Below are positions 39,708 to 50,234 of a stretch of 64,000 nt of DNA, piece after piece. The position numbers were made by a program, and so were the translations under genes. Position 1 is the stretch's first letter; each line of letters opens with the position of its first letter. Under the pieces are notes generated by a model, which saw only the letters and a list, made by a program, of their open reading frames with translations, ran no database searches and was not told the origin of the DNA. Source of the stretch: Bordetella parapertussis (GTDB lineage: Bacteria > Pseudomonadota > Gammaproteobacteria > Burkholderiales > Burkholderiaceae_C); NCBI GenBank assembly GCA_945878065.1, contig CAMDXA010000001.1, positions 62,001 through 126,000 of the forward strand, read 5' to 3'.

Positions 39708-41192
39708 TTACGCTTGACCCGCGAACCAGTGTTCGCGCGCCTTCAGGATCAAAGTTTTTGCTTCCTCTTCAGACTGACCGGTGATTTCCACCAGTTCGTC
39801 CACCGCTAAATCGGCCAACTCGTCACGGGTGTGCACACCACCCATGGCCAATTTGGCAATCAACTCCGCATCCAAGCCTGCAAGGTCTCGCAAATCTTGC
39901 GAGACTTCTTCGACGCTTTCTTCCATGACAATTTCCATGGTCAGCAAAGCATCTTTGGCGCGGGCACGCAATTCGTTGACTGTGTCCTCGTCAAAGCTTT
40001 CAATTTCCAGCATTTCCTGCAAAGGTACGTACGCGACCTCCTCAAGACTGGTGAAACCTTCGGCAATCAATATGTCTGCCACCTCTTGGTCCACATCGAG
40101 CTTGGCGACAAATAAGGCGCGCAAACTTTCTGTCTCGTTGGCAGATTTTTGTGCGGATTCGGCGGCATCCATGATGTTGATCTTCCAACCGGTCAAGTCT
40201 GATGCCAGTCGAACATTTTGGCCGCCACGTCCGATGGCCTGGGCCAAGTTTTCGTCGTCAACCACCACATCCATGGCGTGTTTTTCTTCGTCAACCACGA
40301 TAGAAGACACATTGGCAGGCGCCAATGCGCCGATGACGAATTGCGCGGGATCTTCGCTCCACAACACGATGTCTACGCGCTCACCGGCGAGTTCATTGGT
40401 GACCGCATTGACCCGGGTACCACGCACACCGACGCAAGTGCCAATCGGGTCTACGCGTTTGTCGTGTGAAATGACGGCGATTTTGGCGCGCGACCCGGGG
40501 TCGCGGGCGCAAGATTTGATTTCAAGCAAGCCTTGCTCAATTTCAGGCACTTCCTGGCGAAACAACTCAATCATGAATTCGGGGGCAGAGCGCGACAAGA
40601 TGATGGGCGCACCGCGCAAAGTGGTGTCAACTTCCATGATCATGGCGCGCAATCGGTCGGCATTGCGCAAGTTTTCCTTGGGGATCATTTCGCTGCGACG
40701 CAAACGGCCCTCGACGCGTCCGCTCTCAACAATGATGTCGCCTTTGTCCATGCGCTTGACGCTGCCGACAAAAATCTTGTCACCGCGCGCCAAAAAGTCT
40801 GACAACAACATGTCGCGTTCAGCATCGCGGATTTTTTGCAAAATCACTTGCTTGGCGGCCATGGCCCCAATGCGTCCGATGGGCAAGGACTCGACGCTTT
40901 CTTCGATGTACTCGCCCTCTTCTACATCGGACAAACGCTCTTTGGCGTCCATCAGCATTTCTTCAGCGTCCGGGTTTTGCAAGCCCGCTTCGTCAGGTAC
41001 CACCAGCCAACGCCGGAAGGTTTCATATTCACCGCTGTCGCGGTCCATGGCCACACGTATGTCAACGTCACCCTGATAAAGCTTTTTGGTGGCTTGCGCC
41101 AAAGCAGATTCAACCGCCCCAAAAACCAGGTCACGCTCGACATTTTTTTCGCGGGAGATGGCATCCACCATCATCAGCATTTCGCGGTTCAT
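39708..41192 (-). CDS. nusA: Transcription termination/antitermination protein NusA
   Basis: NusA binds RNA polymerase and RNA to modulate pausing, termination and antitermination. The 494-residue protein has the N-terminal polymerase-binding domain ([20 protein letters not shown]). S1 and two KH domains follow ([38 protein letters not shown]), with two acidic C-terminal repeats ([19 protein letters not shown]). It overlaps rimP by ATGA and precedes infB by about 25 bp, the classic arrangement. Confidence 0.97.
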   Translation of the reverse strand: MNREMLMMVDAISREKNVERDLVFGAVESALAQATKKLYQGDVDIRVAMDRDSGEYETFRRWLVVPDEAGLQNPDAEEMLMDAKERLSDVEEGEYIEESVESLPIGRIGAMAAKQVILQKIRDAERDMLLSDFLARGDKIFVGSVKRMDKGDIIVESGRVEGRLRRSEMIPKENLRNADRLRAMIMEVDTTLRGAPIILSRSAPEFMIELFRQEVPEIEQGLLEIKSCARDPGSRAKIAVISHDKRVDPIGTCVGVRGTRVNAVTNELAGERVDIVLWSEDPAQFVIGALAPANVSSIVVDEEKHAMDVVVDDENLAQAIGRGGQNVRLASDLTGWKINIMDAAESAQKSANETESLRALFVAKLDVDQEVADILIAEGFTSLEEVAYVPLQEMLEIESFDEDTVNELRARAKDALLTMEIVMEESVEEVSQDLRDLAGLDAELIAKLAMGGVHTRDELADLAVDELVEITGQSEEEAKTLILKAREHWFAGQA

Positions 41193-41767
41193 GATTCATT
41201 ACTCCTGTTCTCAGCGGGCCTTCTGCCCTTGAAATTCACAATAGGCGCCAGTCGGGCGTCACGCAATTCGCTCAAAGTGAACTGCAACGCTTGCACCGGC
41301 AAGTCTTTTTTGACCCTGGCAGGCCGCATTCCCGGCTTGCTAGTCGGCTCATCACGCCAGGTGATTTGCCATGTCTGGGGGGTGTCTGTGGCTTCCAACA
41401 CGCCCCTGAATTTTTTTCGGTTGGCGGCCACTAAGCCGCCCGCCGCCGCCCCCATGGGCGCTTTCAACGTCACGTCGATTTGCTCACCGACGAAACGCAA
41501 AAAATCATTGTCCGAACGCAATGGTCGGTCTATGCCCGGTGAGGAAACCTCCAAGCGGCTGTAGGCTGTGCCTTCCACTTCAAGCACAAACTGCATTTGC
41601 CGCGTGACTTTTTCGCAATCCTCGACCTGCACAAACTGCTCTGGCTGCCCGGCTTGCCAAGGCAAATCGATAGTGATGCGCAACAAACCGCCAGCAGATC
41701 GCTCTACGTCTACCAACTGATAACCCAGACCACTGACGGTTTGTTCGATGATGTCTTGCACTGGCAC
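41189..41767 (-). CDS. rimP: Ribosome maturation factor RimP
   Basis: RimP helps 30S subunit assembly. The 192-residue protein has the N-terminal domain [22 protein letters not shown] and the central [21 protein letters not shown] motif. The start is GTG at 41767 with only a weak Shine-Dalgarno (AAAAGCG region). It heads the rimP-nusA-infB-rbfA-truB-typA operon. A terminator-like hairpin lies 17 bp upstream, an odd position for an operon leader. Confidence 0.94.
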   Translation of the reverse strand: MPVQDIIEQTVSGLGYQLVDVERSAGGLLRITIDLPWQAGQPEQFVQVEDCEKVTRQMQFVLEVEGTAYSRLEVSSPGIDRPLRSDNDFLRFVGEQIDVTLKAPMGAAAGGLVAANRKKFRGVLEATDTPQTWQITWRDEPTSKPGMRPARVKKDLPVQALQFTLSELRDARLAPIVNFKGRRPAENRSNES

Positions 41768-41783
41768 CGCTTTTCACCCGACC

Positions 41784-41815
41784 AAAAAAAACGGGCGGTT
41801 GGGATGTCCGCCCGT
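41784..41815 (-). terminator. Intrinsic terminator between yejF and rimP
   Basis: On the minus strand ACGGGCGG (41815-41808) pairs with CCGCCCGT (41798-41791) around a 9-nt loop, followed by a T-run (41791-41784). It would end transcripts of the yejABEF operon. It sits just before the rimP start, so it also lies in or next to the rimP leader. Confidence 0.85.
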
Positions 41816-41844
41816 TATCGTTCATTTTCCTGCTATTGTAACCG

Positions 41845-43452
41845 CTAATCAACCCGTTTGGCCAGCCCAAAAAAAGACGCGGCCAAGAGGCTGCGCATGT
41901 AGTCAGACTGAGGCGAGCGCATCAATTCATCAATGCTGGCCGACTCCACCACTTGACCGTCCTTTAATACAAGCACGTGATGCGCCATGGCCTGGATCAC
42001 ATCAATGTCATGGGTGATCAATAAATAACTCAATCCCCGCTCGCGTTGCAATCGTTGCAACAGATCAAGCACTTGCTTTTGTATAGACACGTCGAGTGCA
42101 CTGGTGGGTTCGTCCAGCACCAGAATGCGCGGTTGCACAATCAGCGCCCGGGCGATGGCCAGGCGTTGTCGTTGTCCGCCTGAAAATTCGTGGGGGTATC
42201 TGGCCAGCAGGCCGGGAAACTGCGCTTCGTCCATTCCTACTTCTTGCAATGCCGCCAATACCTTGACTTGGCGGTCCAAGGCATTGAGTCCAGGCGCATG
42301 CACCAGCAAGCCCTCGCCGACAACTTCCTCGACCGTCATGCGCGGGGACAATGAAGAAAACGGGTCTTGAAACACCACTTGTATGGCGCGACGCAGGGGT
42401 AAATCTGCCGAGGCCTTGCGCTGCCAAGCTTGACCTTCTATGTGCAACTTACCTTGGAACGACAACAAACCCAGCGCGGCCAAAGCCAATGAGGATTTTC
42501 CGGAGCCAGATTCGCCGATGATGCCAAGTGTCTGGCCCTTGCGGATTTGAAAATCTGCTGATTGCAATGCCACAAATTCAGCGTGACCAAACCACCCCCG
42601 CCAACCTGAGCGAGGCACAGGGTAGACCACGCGCAAACCTTGGGCCTGCAAACATACCGGCGCATCGTCAACCGGTTCGAACACGTTTCGCTCGGGTTGG
42701 CTGTCCACCAGGCGGCGGGTGTAAGGGTGCTGCGGGTTGCTCAGCACGGTGTTGACATCGCCTTGCTCGACCAAATAGCCGTTTTCCATGACCATCACCC
42801 GGTGAACAAAACGCCGCGCCATATTGAGGTCATGGGTGATGAGCAAAATGGCCATGCCGTGCTTTTGTTGCAAGCTGTCGAGCAAATCCAGAATTTGTCC
42901 ACGCAAAGAAACGTCCAACGCAGTGGTGGGTTCATCAGCCAGTAACAGTTTGGGCTCTCCGGCCAATGCCATGGCAATCATGGCGCGTTGGCGCTGACCG
43001 CCTGAAAGTTGATGAGGGTAATTGTTGACGCGTCTTGACGGCTCTGGAATACCGGTGTCGTCCAGCAAGTCGATGGCCCGTTGCCACGCCTGCGCACGGG
43101 TCAAACCCTTTTTCAATTGCAATACTTCGCTGATTTGGTCGCCAATGGTGAACAAGGGGTTCAAGGCGGTCATGGGCTCTTGAAAAATCATGGCGATGTC
43201 GCCGCCGCGCACGCCAAGCCAATCGTCTTCGCTGAAACGCTGCAGATCGCGGTCCTCGAAACGAATTTCACCTCTTACCCAAGCACCACGCGCCAGTCCC
43301 AGCAAACTGAGTGCAGTGACCGTCTTGCCAGAGCCTGATTCGCCCACCAAGGCAATTTTTTCGCCGGCTTTGATATTGAATGACACACCGTGCACGACTT
43401 CACTGCCTTGAAAAGACATATGCAAGTTGTGGACCTTGAGCAAAAGACTCAT
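41845..43452 (-). CDS. yejF: Peptide ABC transporter ATP-binding protein with two ATPase domains
   Basis: This 535-residue protein carries two ABC cassettes. The first has Walker A GESGSGKT, signature [13 protein letters not shown] and Walker [13 protein letters not shown]. The second has [24 protein letters not shown] and [12 protein letters not shown]. Such a fused ATPase is the YejF subunit of the YejABEF importer, which takes up oligopeptides and, in some bacteria, microcin C-type peptides. It overlaps yejE by ATGA. A strong terminator follows its stop. Confidence 0.93.
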   Translation of the reverse strand: MSLLLKVHNLHMSFQGSEVVHGVSFNIKAGEKIALVGESGSGKTVTALSLLGLARGAWVRGEIRFEDRDLQRFSEDDWLGVRGGDIAMIFQEPMTALNPLFTIGDQISEVLQLKKGLTRAQAWQRAIDLLDDTGIPEPSRRVNNYPHQLSGGQRQRAMIAMALAGEPKLLLADEPTTALDVSLRGQILDLLDSLQQKHGMAILLITHDLNMARRFVHRVMVMENGYLVEQGDVNTVLSNPQHPYTRRLVDSQPERNVFEPVDDAPVCLQAQGLRVVYPVPRSGWRGWFGHAEFVALQSADFQIRKGQTLGIIGESGSGKSSLALAALGLLSFQGKLHIEGQAWQRKASADLPLRRAIQVVFQDPFSSLSPRMTVEEVVGEGLLVHAPGLNALDRQVKVLAALQEVGMDEAQFPGLLARYPHEFSGGQRQRLAIARALIVQPRILVLDEPTSALDVSIQKQVLDLLQRLQRERGLSYLLITHDIDVIQAMAHHVLVLKDGQVVESASIDELMRSPQSDYMRSLLAASFFGLAKRVD

Positions 43453-44495
43453 GCCGCAGACTCCTGGCGCAATTTGCGCGGGTCCAAGGCATCGCGAAGT
43501 GCGTCACCCATGAAGGTCAGCAACAACAATGTGACCACCAAAACGCCAAAGGTGGAAAGAGAAATCCACCATGCATCGATATTGGTTTTTCCTTGCGACA
43601 GTAATTCACCCAAACTGGGGGTGCCGGGCGGCACGCCCAAGCCTAAAAAGTCTAAGCTGGTCAGTGCCAAGATGGCTGCACTCATACGGAACGGCAAAAA
43701 CGTAACCACCGGCGTCATGCTGTTGGGCAACACGTGTCGCCAAATAATGGCCCAATTCGACAAGCCCAATGCGCGGGCTGCACGCACATAGTCAAGTTGA
43801 CGGTTGCGTAAAAATTCTGCACGCACATAGTCTGACAAACCCATCCAGCCGAACAAACTGAGCAAGATCAACAGCAGACTGACACTGGGCTCGAACACCG
43901 CTGAGAAGATGATGAGCAAATACAGCTCGGGCATGGCACCCCAAATCTCGATGAAGCGCTGCATGGCCAAATCGGTTTTGCCAACAAAAAAACCTTGAAT
44001 GGCGCCGGTGACCACACCCAAGATGGTGCCGGTGAAGGTAAGAGCCAGCGCAAAAAGCACTGACACCCGAAAACCATAGAGCAAACGCGCCAGCAAATCT
44101 CGACCTCTGTCGTCAGTGCCCATCCAGTTGTCAACCGAAGGAGGTGCCGGATTAGGTTCTTTGGCAAAGTAATTCAAGGTGCCGTGGTGGTAGGGATTGA
44201 TCGGATAAATTGCCCAATTACCAGGCTGCTTGAATTGTTGCCTGATGAAGGGATCAAAGTAATCAGTGGGTGTTTCAAAGTCACCGCCGAACGCCGTCTC
44301 CGGCGGGTTTTTCACAATAGGAAAATACAGCTTGCCTTGGTAGCTGGCAATCAATGGCTTGTCGTTGCTCACCAACTCTGCCGCCAAACTGACGACGACC
44401 AGAATTACAAAAAGAATCAAACTGACAAAGCCCAAGCGGTTTCGCTTGAAGCGCTGCCATGCGAATTGTGAAGGTGAAACAGAAGCAGTCTCCAT
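43449..44495 (-). CDS. yejE: Peptide ABC transporter permease YejE
   Basis: This 348-residue inner-membrane permease begins QFAWQRFKRNRLGFVSLI. It has the long periplasmic loop characteristic of YejE (PIVKNPPETAFGGDFETPTDYFDPF) and the coupling-loop region NSMTPVVTFLPFRMSAAILALTSLDFLG. The start is placed at the ATG at 44495; a TTG at 44504 overlaps the yejB stop and is possible. It pairs with YejB to form the channel. Confidence 0.93.
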   Translation of the reverse strand: METASVSPSQFAWQRFKRNRLGFVSLILFVILVVVSLAAELVSNDKPLIASYQGKLYFPIVKNPPETAFGGDFETPTDYFDPFIRQQFKQPGNWAIYPINPYHHGTLNYFAKEPNPAPPSVDNWMGTDDRGRDLLARLLYGFRVSVLFALALTFTGTILGVVTGAIQGFFVGKTDLAMQRFIEIWGAMPELYLLIIFSAVFEPSVSLLLILLSLFGWMGLSDYVRAEFLRNRQLDYVRAARALGLSNWAIIWRHVLPNSMTPVVTFLPFRMSAAILALTSLDFLGLGVPPGTPSLGELLSQGKTNIDAWWISLSTFGVLVVTLLLLTFMGDALRDALDPRKLRQESAA

Positions 44496-44500
44496 GCGGG

Positions 44501-45535
44501 TCAATCAAATTTCACGCGCGGGTCCACCCACACGTAACACAGGTCGCTGATCAGCTTGGTCACCAAACCGATCAGGGTGAATAAATACAAAGTGCCCAAC
44601 ACCACCGGATAGTCACGCCGCATGACGCTTTCATAGCTGAGCAAACCCAATCCATCCAAAGAAAACAAGGTTTCAATCAGCAAAGAACCGGCGAAGAAAG
44701 CCCCAATGAACGCTGCTGGAAAACCAGTGACCAAGGGAATGAGTGCATTGCGCATCACATGCTTCCACAGCACCTTGCGTTCAGACAAACCTTTGGCCCG
44801 CGCGGTCAGCACGTATTGCTTGCCAATCTCTTCCAAAAACGCGTTCTTGGTCAGCATGGTGGTGACGGCAAATGCGCCCAGCACGCTGGCCGTGACGGGC
44901 ATGGCGATGTGCCACAGGTAGTCCACCACTTTGGCTCCCATACTCAATGATTCCCAATTACCAGAGGTCAGTCCGCGCAACGGAAACCATTGCAACTGGC
45001 CGCCGAACACCACCAGCAAAGCCACTCCCAACACGAAGCCGGGTATGGCGTAGCCCACCAACACCACCAAACTGGTCAAGGTATCAAACCGAGTACCAGC
45101 GCGCACCGCTTTGGCAATGCCCAAGGGAACTGACACGGAGTAGCTGAGAAAAAATGTCCACAAACCCAAACTGATGGAAACAGGCAATTTTTCCTTCACC
45201 AATTGCCAAACATCTTTGGGATAGAAAAAACTTTTGCCCAAATCAAACCGGGCAAATTGCCCCAGCATTTGCATGAATCGCTCAAGAGGGGGTTTATCGA
45301 AACCGTACAGCTGTTTGATTTCCGCAATGCGCTCTGCATCCACGCCTTGTCGGCCACGGTAACCGGCACCGCTGACCGCAGCGCCCTCGCCGCCCGAGTC
45401 ACGGCCTTGCAACTGAGCGACCATTTGCTCAACCGGGCCGCCGGGCACAAACTGAATCACCACGAATGTCAATAACAAAATGCCAAACAGCGTGGGAATC
45501 ATCAGCAACAAGCGCTTAATTATGTAGATCAACAT
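44501..45535 (-). CDS. yejB: Peptide ABC transporter permease YejB
   Basis: This 344-residue inner-membrane protein starts MLIYIIKRLLLMIPTLFGILLLTFVVIQFVPGGP, the typical first helix of DppB-like permeases. A long insertion after it (QGRDSGGEGAAVSGAGYRG) and RALLPLVTG-like C-terminal sequence (RNALIPLVTGFPAAF) fit YejB. The ATG at 45535 lies 1 bp beyond the yejA stop, so translation is coupled. Confidence 0.93.
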   Translation of the reverse strand: MLIYIIKRLLLMIPTLFGILLLTFVVIQFVPGGPVEQMVAQLQGRDSGGEGAAVSGAGYRGRQGVDAERIAEIKQLYGFDKPPLERFMQMLGQFARFDLGKSFFYPKDVWQLVKEKLPVSISLGLWTFFLSYSVSVPLGIAKAVRAGTRFDTLTSLVVLVGYAIPGFVLGVALLVVFGGQLQWFPLRGLTSGNWESLSMGAKVVDYLWHIAMPVTASVLGAFAVTTMLTKNAFLEEIGKQYVLTARAKGLSERKVLWKHVMRNALIPLVTGFPAAFIGAFFAGSLLIETLFSLDGLGLLSYESVMRRDYPVVLGTLYLFTLIGLVTKLISDLCYVWVDPRVKFD

Positions 45536-45536
45536 G

Positions 45537-47360
45537 TCATTCGTGTCCAACAAGATTGGCGGTGCTGGCCCACCAGGTGGAAGTGACCCAGAACTCAGGC
45601 TGGTAATAACGCGGCGTGAGGTCTGGCTGCTCGAAGCGACCGGCGCGCCAAGCCACCCTGTGCACGCTGCCGTACCAATGCGGCACCGCGTAATGACCGT
45701 GGCGCAGCACCCGGTCTAGCGCTTTCAGAGCAGCCACCAACTGAGGACGGGTTTGCGCGGCCACCACTTTGTCCAACAAGGCATCGACCGCCGGGTCTTT
45801 CACGCCAATGACGTTACTTGAACCTTCGGTGTCAGCGGCTTTGGAGCCGAAGCGCACGAGCAATTCGGTGCCCGGGGCTTCGCTGCCGCCGATGCGGTTG
45901 CTGATGATTTCAAAATCAAACACGTCCATGCGCTTTTGCAGCACGGCAAAGTCGATCACTTTGTAATTCACTTTAAAGCCCAGTTTTTCCAAGTTCTTTG
46001 CATAAGGTGTAACCACCCGCCCCATGGATCCGGAGTTGTCCAAAAACTCCAACGTGAAAGCCTCGCCCTTGGCATTGCGCAACGCGCCGTCTCTGTAAGT
46101 CCAGCCTGCTTGCTGCAATAAATCACGGGCCAGTCGCAAATGGTCCCTGAGGGTTTGGCGAGATGCTGGGTCTAGACTGGTTTGCGGTGGCAAGGGCACA
46201 GATTCGTTGAATACCTCTGGCGACAATTTGCTGCGTAATGGCTCGAGAACCGCCAATTCATCGGGTTCGGGCAAGCCCTTGGCTTCGAAATCGCTGCCCA
46301 CAAAATAGCCTCGCACACGGGTGTAAGCCATGTAAAACAGTTGACGGTTCATCCATTCGTAATCCATGGCCAAGGTAATCGCTTGTCGCACCCGCTTGTC
46401 TTGAAACTTGGGCAAACGCGTGTTGAACATGAATCCTTGAAAGTCCCCGGCATTGCCGTGCTTGAGTTCTTTCTTGATCAGTGTGCCGTTGTCAAACAAT
46501 TTGCCTTTGTAGCCGCGCGCCCATTCGCGTGCTACAAAGGCTTGTATGTATTCAAATTCACCAGCCTTGAATGCTTCAAATTGCGCCGTGGTGTCTTTGT
46601 ACATCTTGTAGTTGATGCGGTCGAAATTGAACATGCCTTTTCGCACAGCCAGGTCGCGCGCCCAGTACTGAGGGTCACGCACATACTCAATGTCTTTGCC
46701 AAAATCGACTTTGCCGATCTTGTAAGGACCAGAACCGATCGGTATGTCTGTGACCACTTGGTCGAGTGGCTTGGCCGCCCCCCATGTGTGGCTGAATACC
46801 GGCATACCGCCGACGATCAAGGGCAATTCTGCGTTCGCGCGTTTGAAGTCAAAACGAACTTCGCGCTCACCAATCACCGTCAATCCTTTGACTTCGCTGA
46901 AATAGGTTCGAAACTGAGGTGCTGCTTGTTTGCTGGTTAAACGTTCAAAGGAGAATTTCACGTCAATCGCGAGCACAGGGTCGCCATTGTGAAAACGTGC
47001 CAAGGGGTTGAGCTTGAAGGTCACCGACAACTTGTCAGCGGCCACACTGACATCTTCTGCCAATAAGCCATACGCCGTGGTCGGTTCATCAAAATTACCC
47101 ACCAACAAGGTTTCCAACATCAGGCTGCTCAGCGCTGGTGGCGCTGTGCCTTTCAGTGTGAACGGGTTGTATTTGTCAAAGCTAGACGCTCTGGAAGGTG
47201 CCACCATGGCAATACTGCCGCCCTTTGGCGCGACGGGGTTGACATAGCTGAAATGCTTGAAGCCTGCGGGGTATTTGATGTCACCGAATTGGGCGTAGGC
47301 ATGCGCTGCCCAAGAGGGTTGAGCCAGCAAAAACAGCGTCAGGATCAGAAATATTCGCAT
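45537..47360 (-). CDS. yejA: Peptide ABC transporter substrate-binding protein YejA
   Basis: This periplasmic family 5 binding protein has 607 residues. It has a signal peptide ([18 protein letters not shown]) and the mature-start sequence [24 protein letters not shown], which is characteristic of Yej[25 protein letters not shown] follows. The ATG at 47360 is preferred over an upstream TTG. It leads the yejABEF operon and is divergent from fabI with only 35 bp between starts. Confidence 0.93.
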   Translation of the reverse strand: MRIFLILTLFLLAQPSWAAHAYAQFGDIKYPAGFKHFSYVNPVAPKGGSIAMVAPSRASSFDKYNPFTLKGTAPPALSSLMLETLLVGNFDEPTTAYGLLAEDVSVAADKLSVTFKLNPLARFHNGDPVLAIDVKFSFERLTSKQAAPQFRTYFSEVKGLTVIGEREVRFDFKRANAELPLIVGGMPVFSHTWGAAKPLDQVVTDIPIGSGPYKIGKVDFGKDIEYVRDPQYWARDLAVRKGMFNFDRINYKMYKDTTAQFEAFKAGEFEYIQAFVAREWARGYKGKLFDNGTLIKKELKHGNAGDFQGFMFNTRLPKFQDKRVRQAITLAMDYEWMNRQLFYMAYTRVRGYFVGSDFEAKGLPEPDELAVLEPLRSKLSPEVFNESVPLPPQTSLDPASRQTLRDHLRLARDLLQQAGWTYRDGALRNAKGEAFTLEFLDNSGSMGRVVTPYAKNLEKLGFKVNYKVIDFAVLQKRMDVFDFEIISNRIGGSEAPGTELLVRFGSKAADTEGSSNVIGVKDPAVDALLDKVVAAQTRPQLVAALKALDRVLRHGHYAVPHWYGSVHRVAWRAGRFEQPDLTPRYYQPEFWVTSTWWASTANLVGHE

Positions 47361-47395
47361 GCGACAATTCTGCAAGATTTTTCAGGAGCTTCCAC

Positions 47396-48196
47396 GTGAC
47401 GCAAAAAACAGGGTTTTTGGCCGGTAAAAAACTTTTAATCACCGGTGTGTTGTCGAACCGTTCGATTGCCTACGGCATTGCCCGCGCATGCCATGCCCAA
47501 GGTGCGGAACTCGCTTTCAGCTACCAGGGCGAACGTTTCAAGGAACGCATCAGCGAATTTGCCGCTGACTTTGGCTCCACCTTGATTTTTGACTGCGACG
47601 TGTCCAGTGACGAACAAATAGCGGCACTGGTCAAGGATTTGAGCGCCACTTGGCCTGGCTTTGACGGCTTCGTGCACGCCATCGGGTTTGCACCCCGTGA
47701 AGCCATCGCCGGCGATTTTCTTGACGGCCTCAGCCGAGAGTCATTTGCCATTGCCCACGATATCAGTGCCTACAGTTTTCCTGCCATGGCAAAAGCTTTC
47801 TTGCCCCATCTCAATGACAACGCTTCATTGTTGACACTCACCTATTTGGGCGCCTTGCGCAATGTTCCCAACTACAACACCATGGGATTGGCAAAGGCAT
47901 CCTTGGAAGCGTCGGTGCGCTATTTGGCCGAATCATTGGGCAGCCAACGTCGCGGCATGCGTGTCAACGGCATCAGCGCCGGTCCGATCAAAACATTGGC
48001 CGCTTCCGGTATCAAAGGGTTCGGCAAAATTTTGGAGGTGGTCGCGACTCAGTCGCCCATCAGGCGCAATGTGACCATCGAAGATGTCGGCAATGTGGCT
48101 GCGTTTTTATTGTCTGACCTCGCCGCGGGCGTGTCTGCTGAAATCACTTACGTGGATGGCGGTTTCAGCCAAGTGGTGTCCGGCATCGCCGAGTGA
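47396..48196 (+). CDS. fabI: Enoyl-[acyl-carrier-protein] reductase (NADH)
   Basis: FabI carries out the last step of each fatty-acid elongation round and is the triclosan target. This short-chain-dehydrogenase-fold protein has 266 residues. The nucleotide-binding start is [19 protein letters not shown]. The catalytic Tyr residues are about Y150 (TYLGA) and Y160 ([13 protein letters not shown]), with Lys at about 167. It uses a GTG start at 47396. The very short divergent region shared with yejA leaves little room for two independent promoters. Confidence 0.95.
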   Translation: MTQKTGFLAGKKLLITGVLSNRSIAYGIARACHAQGAELAFSYQGERFKERISEFAADFGSTLIFDCDVSSDEQIAALVKDLSATWPGFDGFVHAIGFAPREAIAGDFLDGLSRESFAIAHDISAYSFPAMAKAFLPHLNDNASLLTLTYLGALRNVPNYNTMGLAKASLEASVRYLAESLGSQRRGMRVNGISAGPIKTLAASGIKGFGKILEVVATQSPIRRNVTIEDVGNVAAFLLSDLAAGVSAEITYVDGGFSQVVSGIAE

Positions 48197-48266
48197 CGAT
48201 TTGCTCGGGCAAATTGTGGGCCCTGCAAGGTCAAAAAGTGTTGCTGCCTCATTCACATAACGCTCC

Positions 48267-49280
48267 CTAGAAAAGCGGCGACTTGACATCCGGTGACAAA
48301 GCACTGGCTGCCAGCCTTGCCACTTCTCTGGCGGGCAAATGCTTGAGCTTGTGATCGCTCCAGACCTGTCGCCATTTACGCGCCCCTGACTGCCCATGTC
48401 TCAAACCGAGCATGTGACGAGAAACAGCGAACCAAGGCACGCCATTCATCGCTTGTGATTCCATGTATTCCACCATCAGCGCTTCAACCTGATCACGAGA
48501 TTTAGCAGGCGTATGGTGCCCAGACTCAGCATCCCACTCGGTCAGAAGCCACGGGTTGTGGTACGCCTCGCGCCCAACCATCACGCCATCGAGATCTGAC
48601 AAATGCTGATGGATTTGCGCCATAGAAACAATGCCGCCGTTGATGACAAAAAATAACTGAGGAAAGTCGCTTTTTAAGCGCAGCACCCAATCCGGCTTCA
48701 GTGGCGGAAGTTCCCTGTTTTCCTTGGGCGAAATACCTTGCAACCACGCATTGCGGGCATGCACGATGAATGTTTGGCAACCAGCCATGGACACCGTCCC
48801 CACAAAATCTCGGACAAATTCATAGCTTTCAATGCGGTCAATACCGATGCGATGCTTGACTGTCACAGGCACACCCACCACATCCAACATGGCTTTGACG
48901 CCATCGGCCACCAAGCGCGGTTCCGCCATCAAACATGCACCGAATGCGCCCCGTTGCACACGCTCTGAAGGGCAACCACAGTTCAAATTGATTTCGTCAT
49001 AGCCCCATTGCTCACCCAACTTCGCCGCTTTGGCCAAATCAGTGGGTTCAGACCCCCCTAACTGCAAGGCCACGGGATGCTCTTGCGGGTTGAAGTCCAA
49101 ATGGCGCGGTTGATCGCCATACAGCAAAGCACCCGTGGTCACCATTTCTGTGTACAGCAAGGCCTGGCTAGACAACAACCGGTGAAAGAAACGGCAATGT
49201 TTGTCGGTCCAATCCATCATGGGCGCGACACTCAAGGGATGCGGTTTAAAGAGGGCTGGGTGGCTTGGGTCGAGGCTCAT
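48267..49280 (-). CDS. dusA: tRNA-dihydrouridine(20/20a) synthase
   Basis: DusA reduces uridines in the tRNA D-loop using FMN. The 337-residue protein has SVAPMMDWTDKHCRFFHRLLS, EINLNCGCPSERVQRGAFGACLM with the catalytic Cys in FGACLM, VTVKHRIGIDRI and VINGGIV. These assign it to the DusA branch rather than DusB/C. It is convergent with fabI (about 70 bp apart), and its upstream side faces the 500 bp gap. Confidence 0.95.
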   Translation of the reverse strand: MSLDPSHPALFKPHPLSVAPMMDWTDKHCRFFHRLLSSQALLYTEMVTTGALLYGDQPRHLDFNPQEHPVALQLGGSEPTDLAKAAKLGEQWGYDEINLNCGCPSERVQRGAFGACLMAEPRLVADGVKAMLDVVGVPVTVKHRIGIDRIESYEFVRDFVGTVSMAGCQTFIVHARNAWLQGISPKENRELPPLKPDWVLRLKSDFPQLFFVINGGIVSMAQIHQHLSDLDGVMVGREAYHNPWLLTEWDAESGHHTPAKSRDQVEALMVEYMESQAMNGVPWFAVSRHMLGLRHGQSGARKWRQVWSDHKLKHLPAREVARLAASALSPDVKSPLF

Positions 49281-49781
49281 CTTCTAGGTGAGAAACGTTT
49301 TGATTCGCAGCGACAATAACATGGAATAAATAAGGCTTTGGAAGGTGAATTGATACCGTTTAACAAGGACGATTGGGTAGTATAGAAGTGGGCTGAAGTG
49401 ATAAAAATACGGCTTGTTTTTTTATGTATGCGTCATAGATTGCCAACCAATGTAGAGCTTTTGTGTTTTTCAATGCACCCTAGTTGAAAACACTTTTTAA
49501 TTTTCTGAAATGTCGCTTTTTTTGTCATTGTAAATATGCACAAAACATTTAAGCTTTGCTCATTGATCGAATTTGTTTATACCTGACGGGTGTGCGAAGA
49601 GAACAGCAGTCGCACACAACTGTGAAGAGTTGATACAAATTGAAAAAATTGGCGAAAAATTTCAAGCATTACTCGGTTTTTCTGTGTTGTTCATACAAAT
49701 GATTTCTCTGCAAATTCATGGCTAAAGGTTGACTGGCCCACACAGCCAAGACGCCATTTGTTTATTTGAAAGGAAGTCAAA
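49281..49781. other. Gene-free AT-rich region of about 500 bp
   Basis: I find no credible coding frame here. It is noticeably more AT-rich than its surroundings, with T-runs at about 49418-49424 and 49515-49521 and adjacent inverted repeats at 49590-49632. It holds the upstream regions of dusA (left, minus) and the 138-residue gene (right, plus, Shine-Dalgarno GAAAGGAAG before 49782). A TTGACT at 49729-49734 could be a -35 box but lacks a good -10. Confidence 0.6.
49590..49632. repeat. Two adjacent inverted repeats (possible structured RNA or operator)
   Basis: GTGTGCGA (49590-49597) and TCGCACAC (49610-49617) form a perfect 8-bp inverted repeat around a 12-nt loop. CAACT (49617-49621) and AGTTG (49628-49632) follow directly as a second stem with a 6-nt loop. 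They could form two RNA hairpins or a regulator site. Confidence 0.4.
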
Positions 49782-50198
49782 ATGACAGAGTCTCAAGTTC
49801 AATCAGCGCTATCCAATGCCCATTTGAATGCAGAATTTTTAATTGCAATCGCAAACGGTGCACGGGTAGAAGATTTCAACATCCCAGAAAACACTTCAGA
49901 TATCAATTTGGTTCTGATTGAAATTCTCAAAGGAAAATACGTTGCCAAAGTCACTCGCAAACCCACCAAAAGAATGGTGAATGGTTTTTGGGTCAATGCA
50001 CCAGAAACTGTGTTGCCTTTGAGAGAAAAATACTATGTGTCACGGCCTGACCTGCCCAAAAAATTCATCGAAACCAAAAACTGCAATGAATTTACTGACA
50101 AGCACTACTTGGCCATGGGCTTGGTATTTTTAAGCGCGGAAGACGCCATTGCCAACGCAAATGCCATGTGCATGATTGGTCCAGGCCGCGTTCCCTGA
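49782..50198 (+). CDS. Uncharacterised 138-residue protein
   Basis: I do not recognise it. The product is soluble-looking, with no signal peptide or membrane segment. Its N-terminal helix (SQVQSALSNAHLNAEFLIAIANGA) is followed by a mixed region with basic KYVAKVTRKPTKRMVNGFWVN. It ends with an Ala-rich helix (SAEDAIANANAMCMI). A good Shine-Dalgarno (GAAAGGAAG) precedes the ATG, which supports expression. It is convergent with phaB but has no phasin-like composition, so I draw no link to granules. Confidence 0.7.
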   Translation: MTESQVQSALSNAHLNAEFLIAIANGARVEDFNIPENTSDINLVLIEILKGKYVAKVTRKPTKRMVNGFWVNAPETVLPLREKYYVSRPDLPKKFIETKNCNEFTDKHYLAMGLVFLSAEDAIANANAMCMIGPGRVP

Positions 50199-50234
50199 CA
50201 CCGTTGGCTCCATACCAAGCAGCTTGCATCAGCT

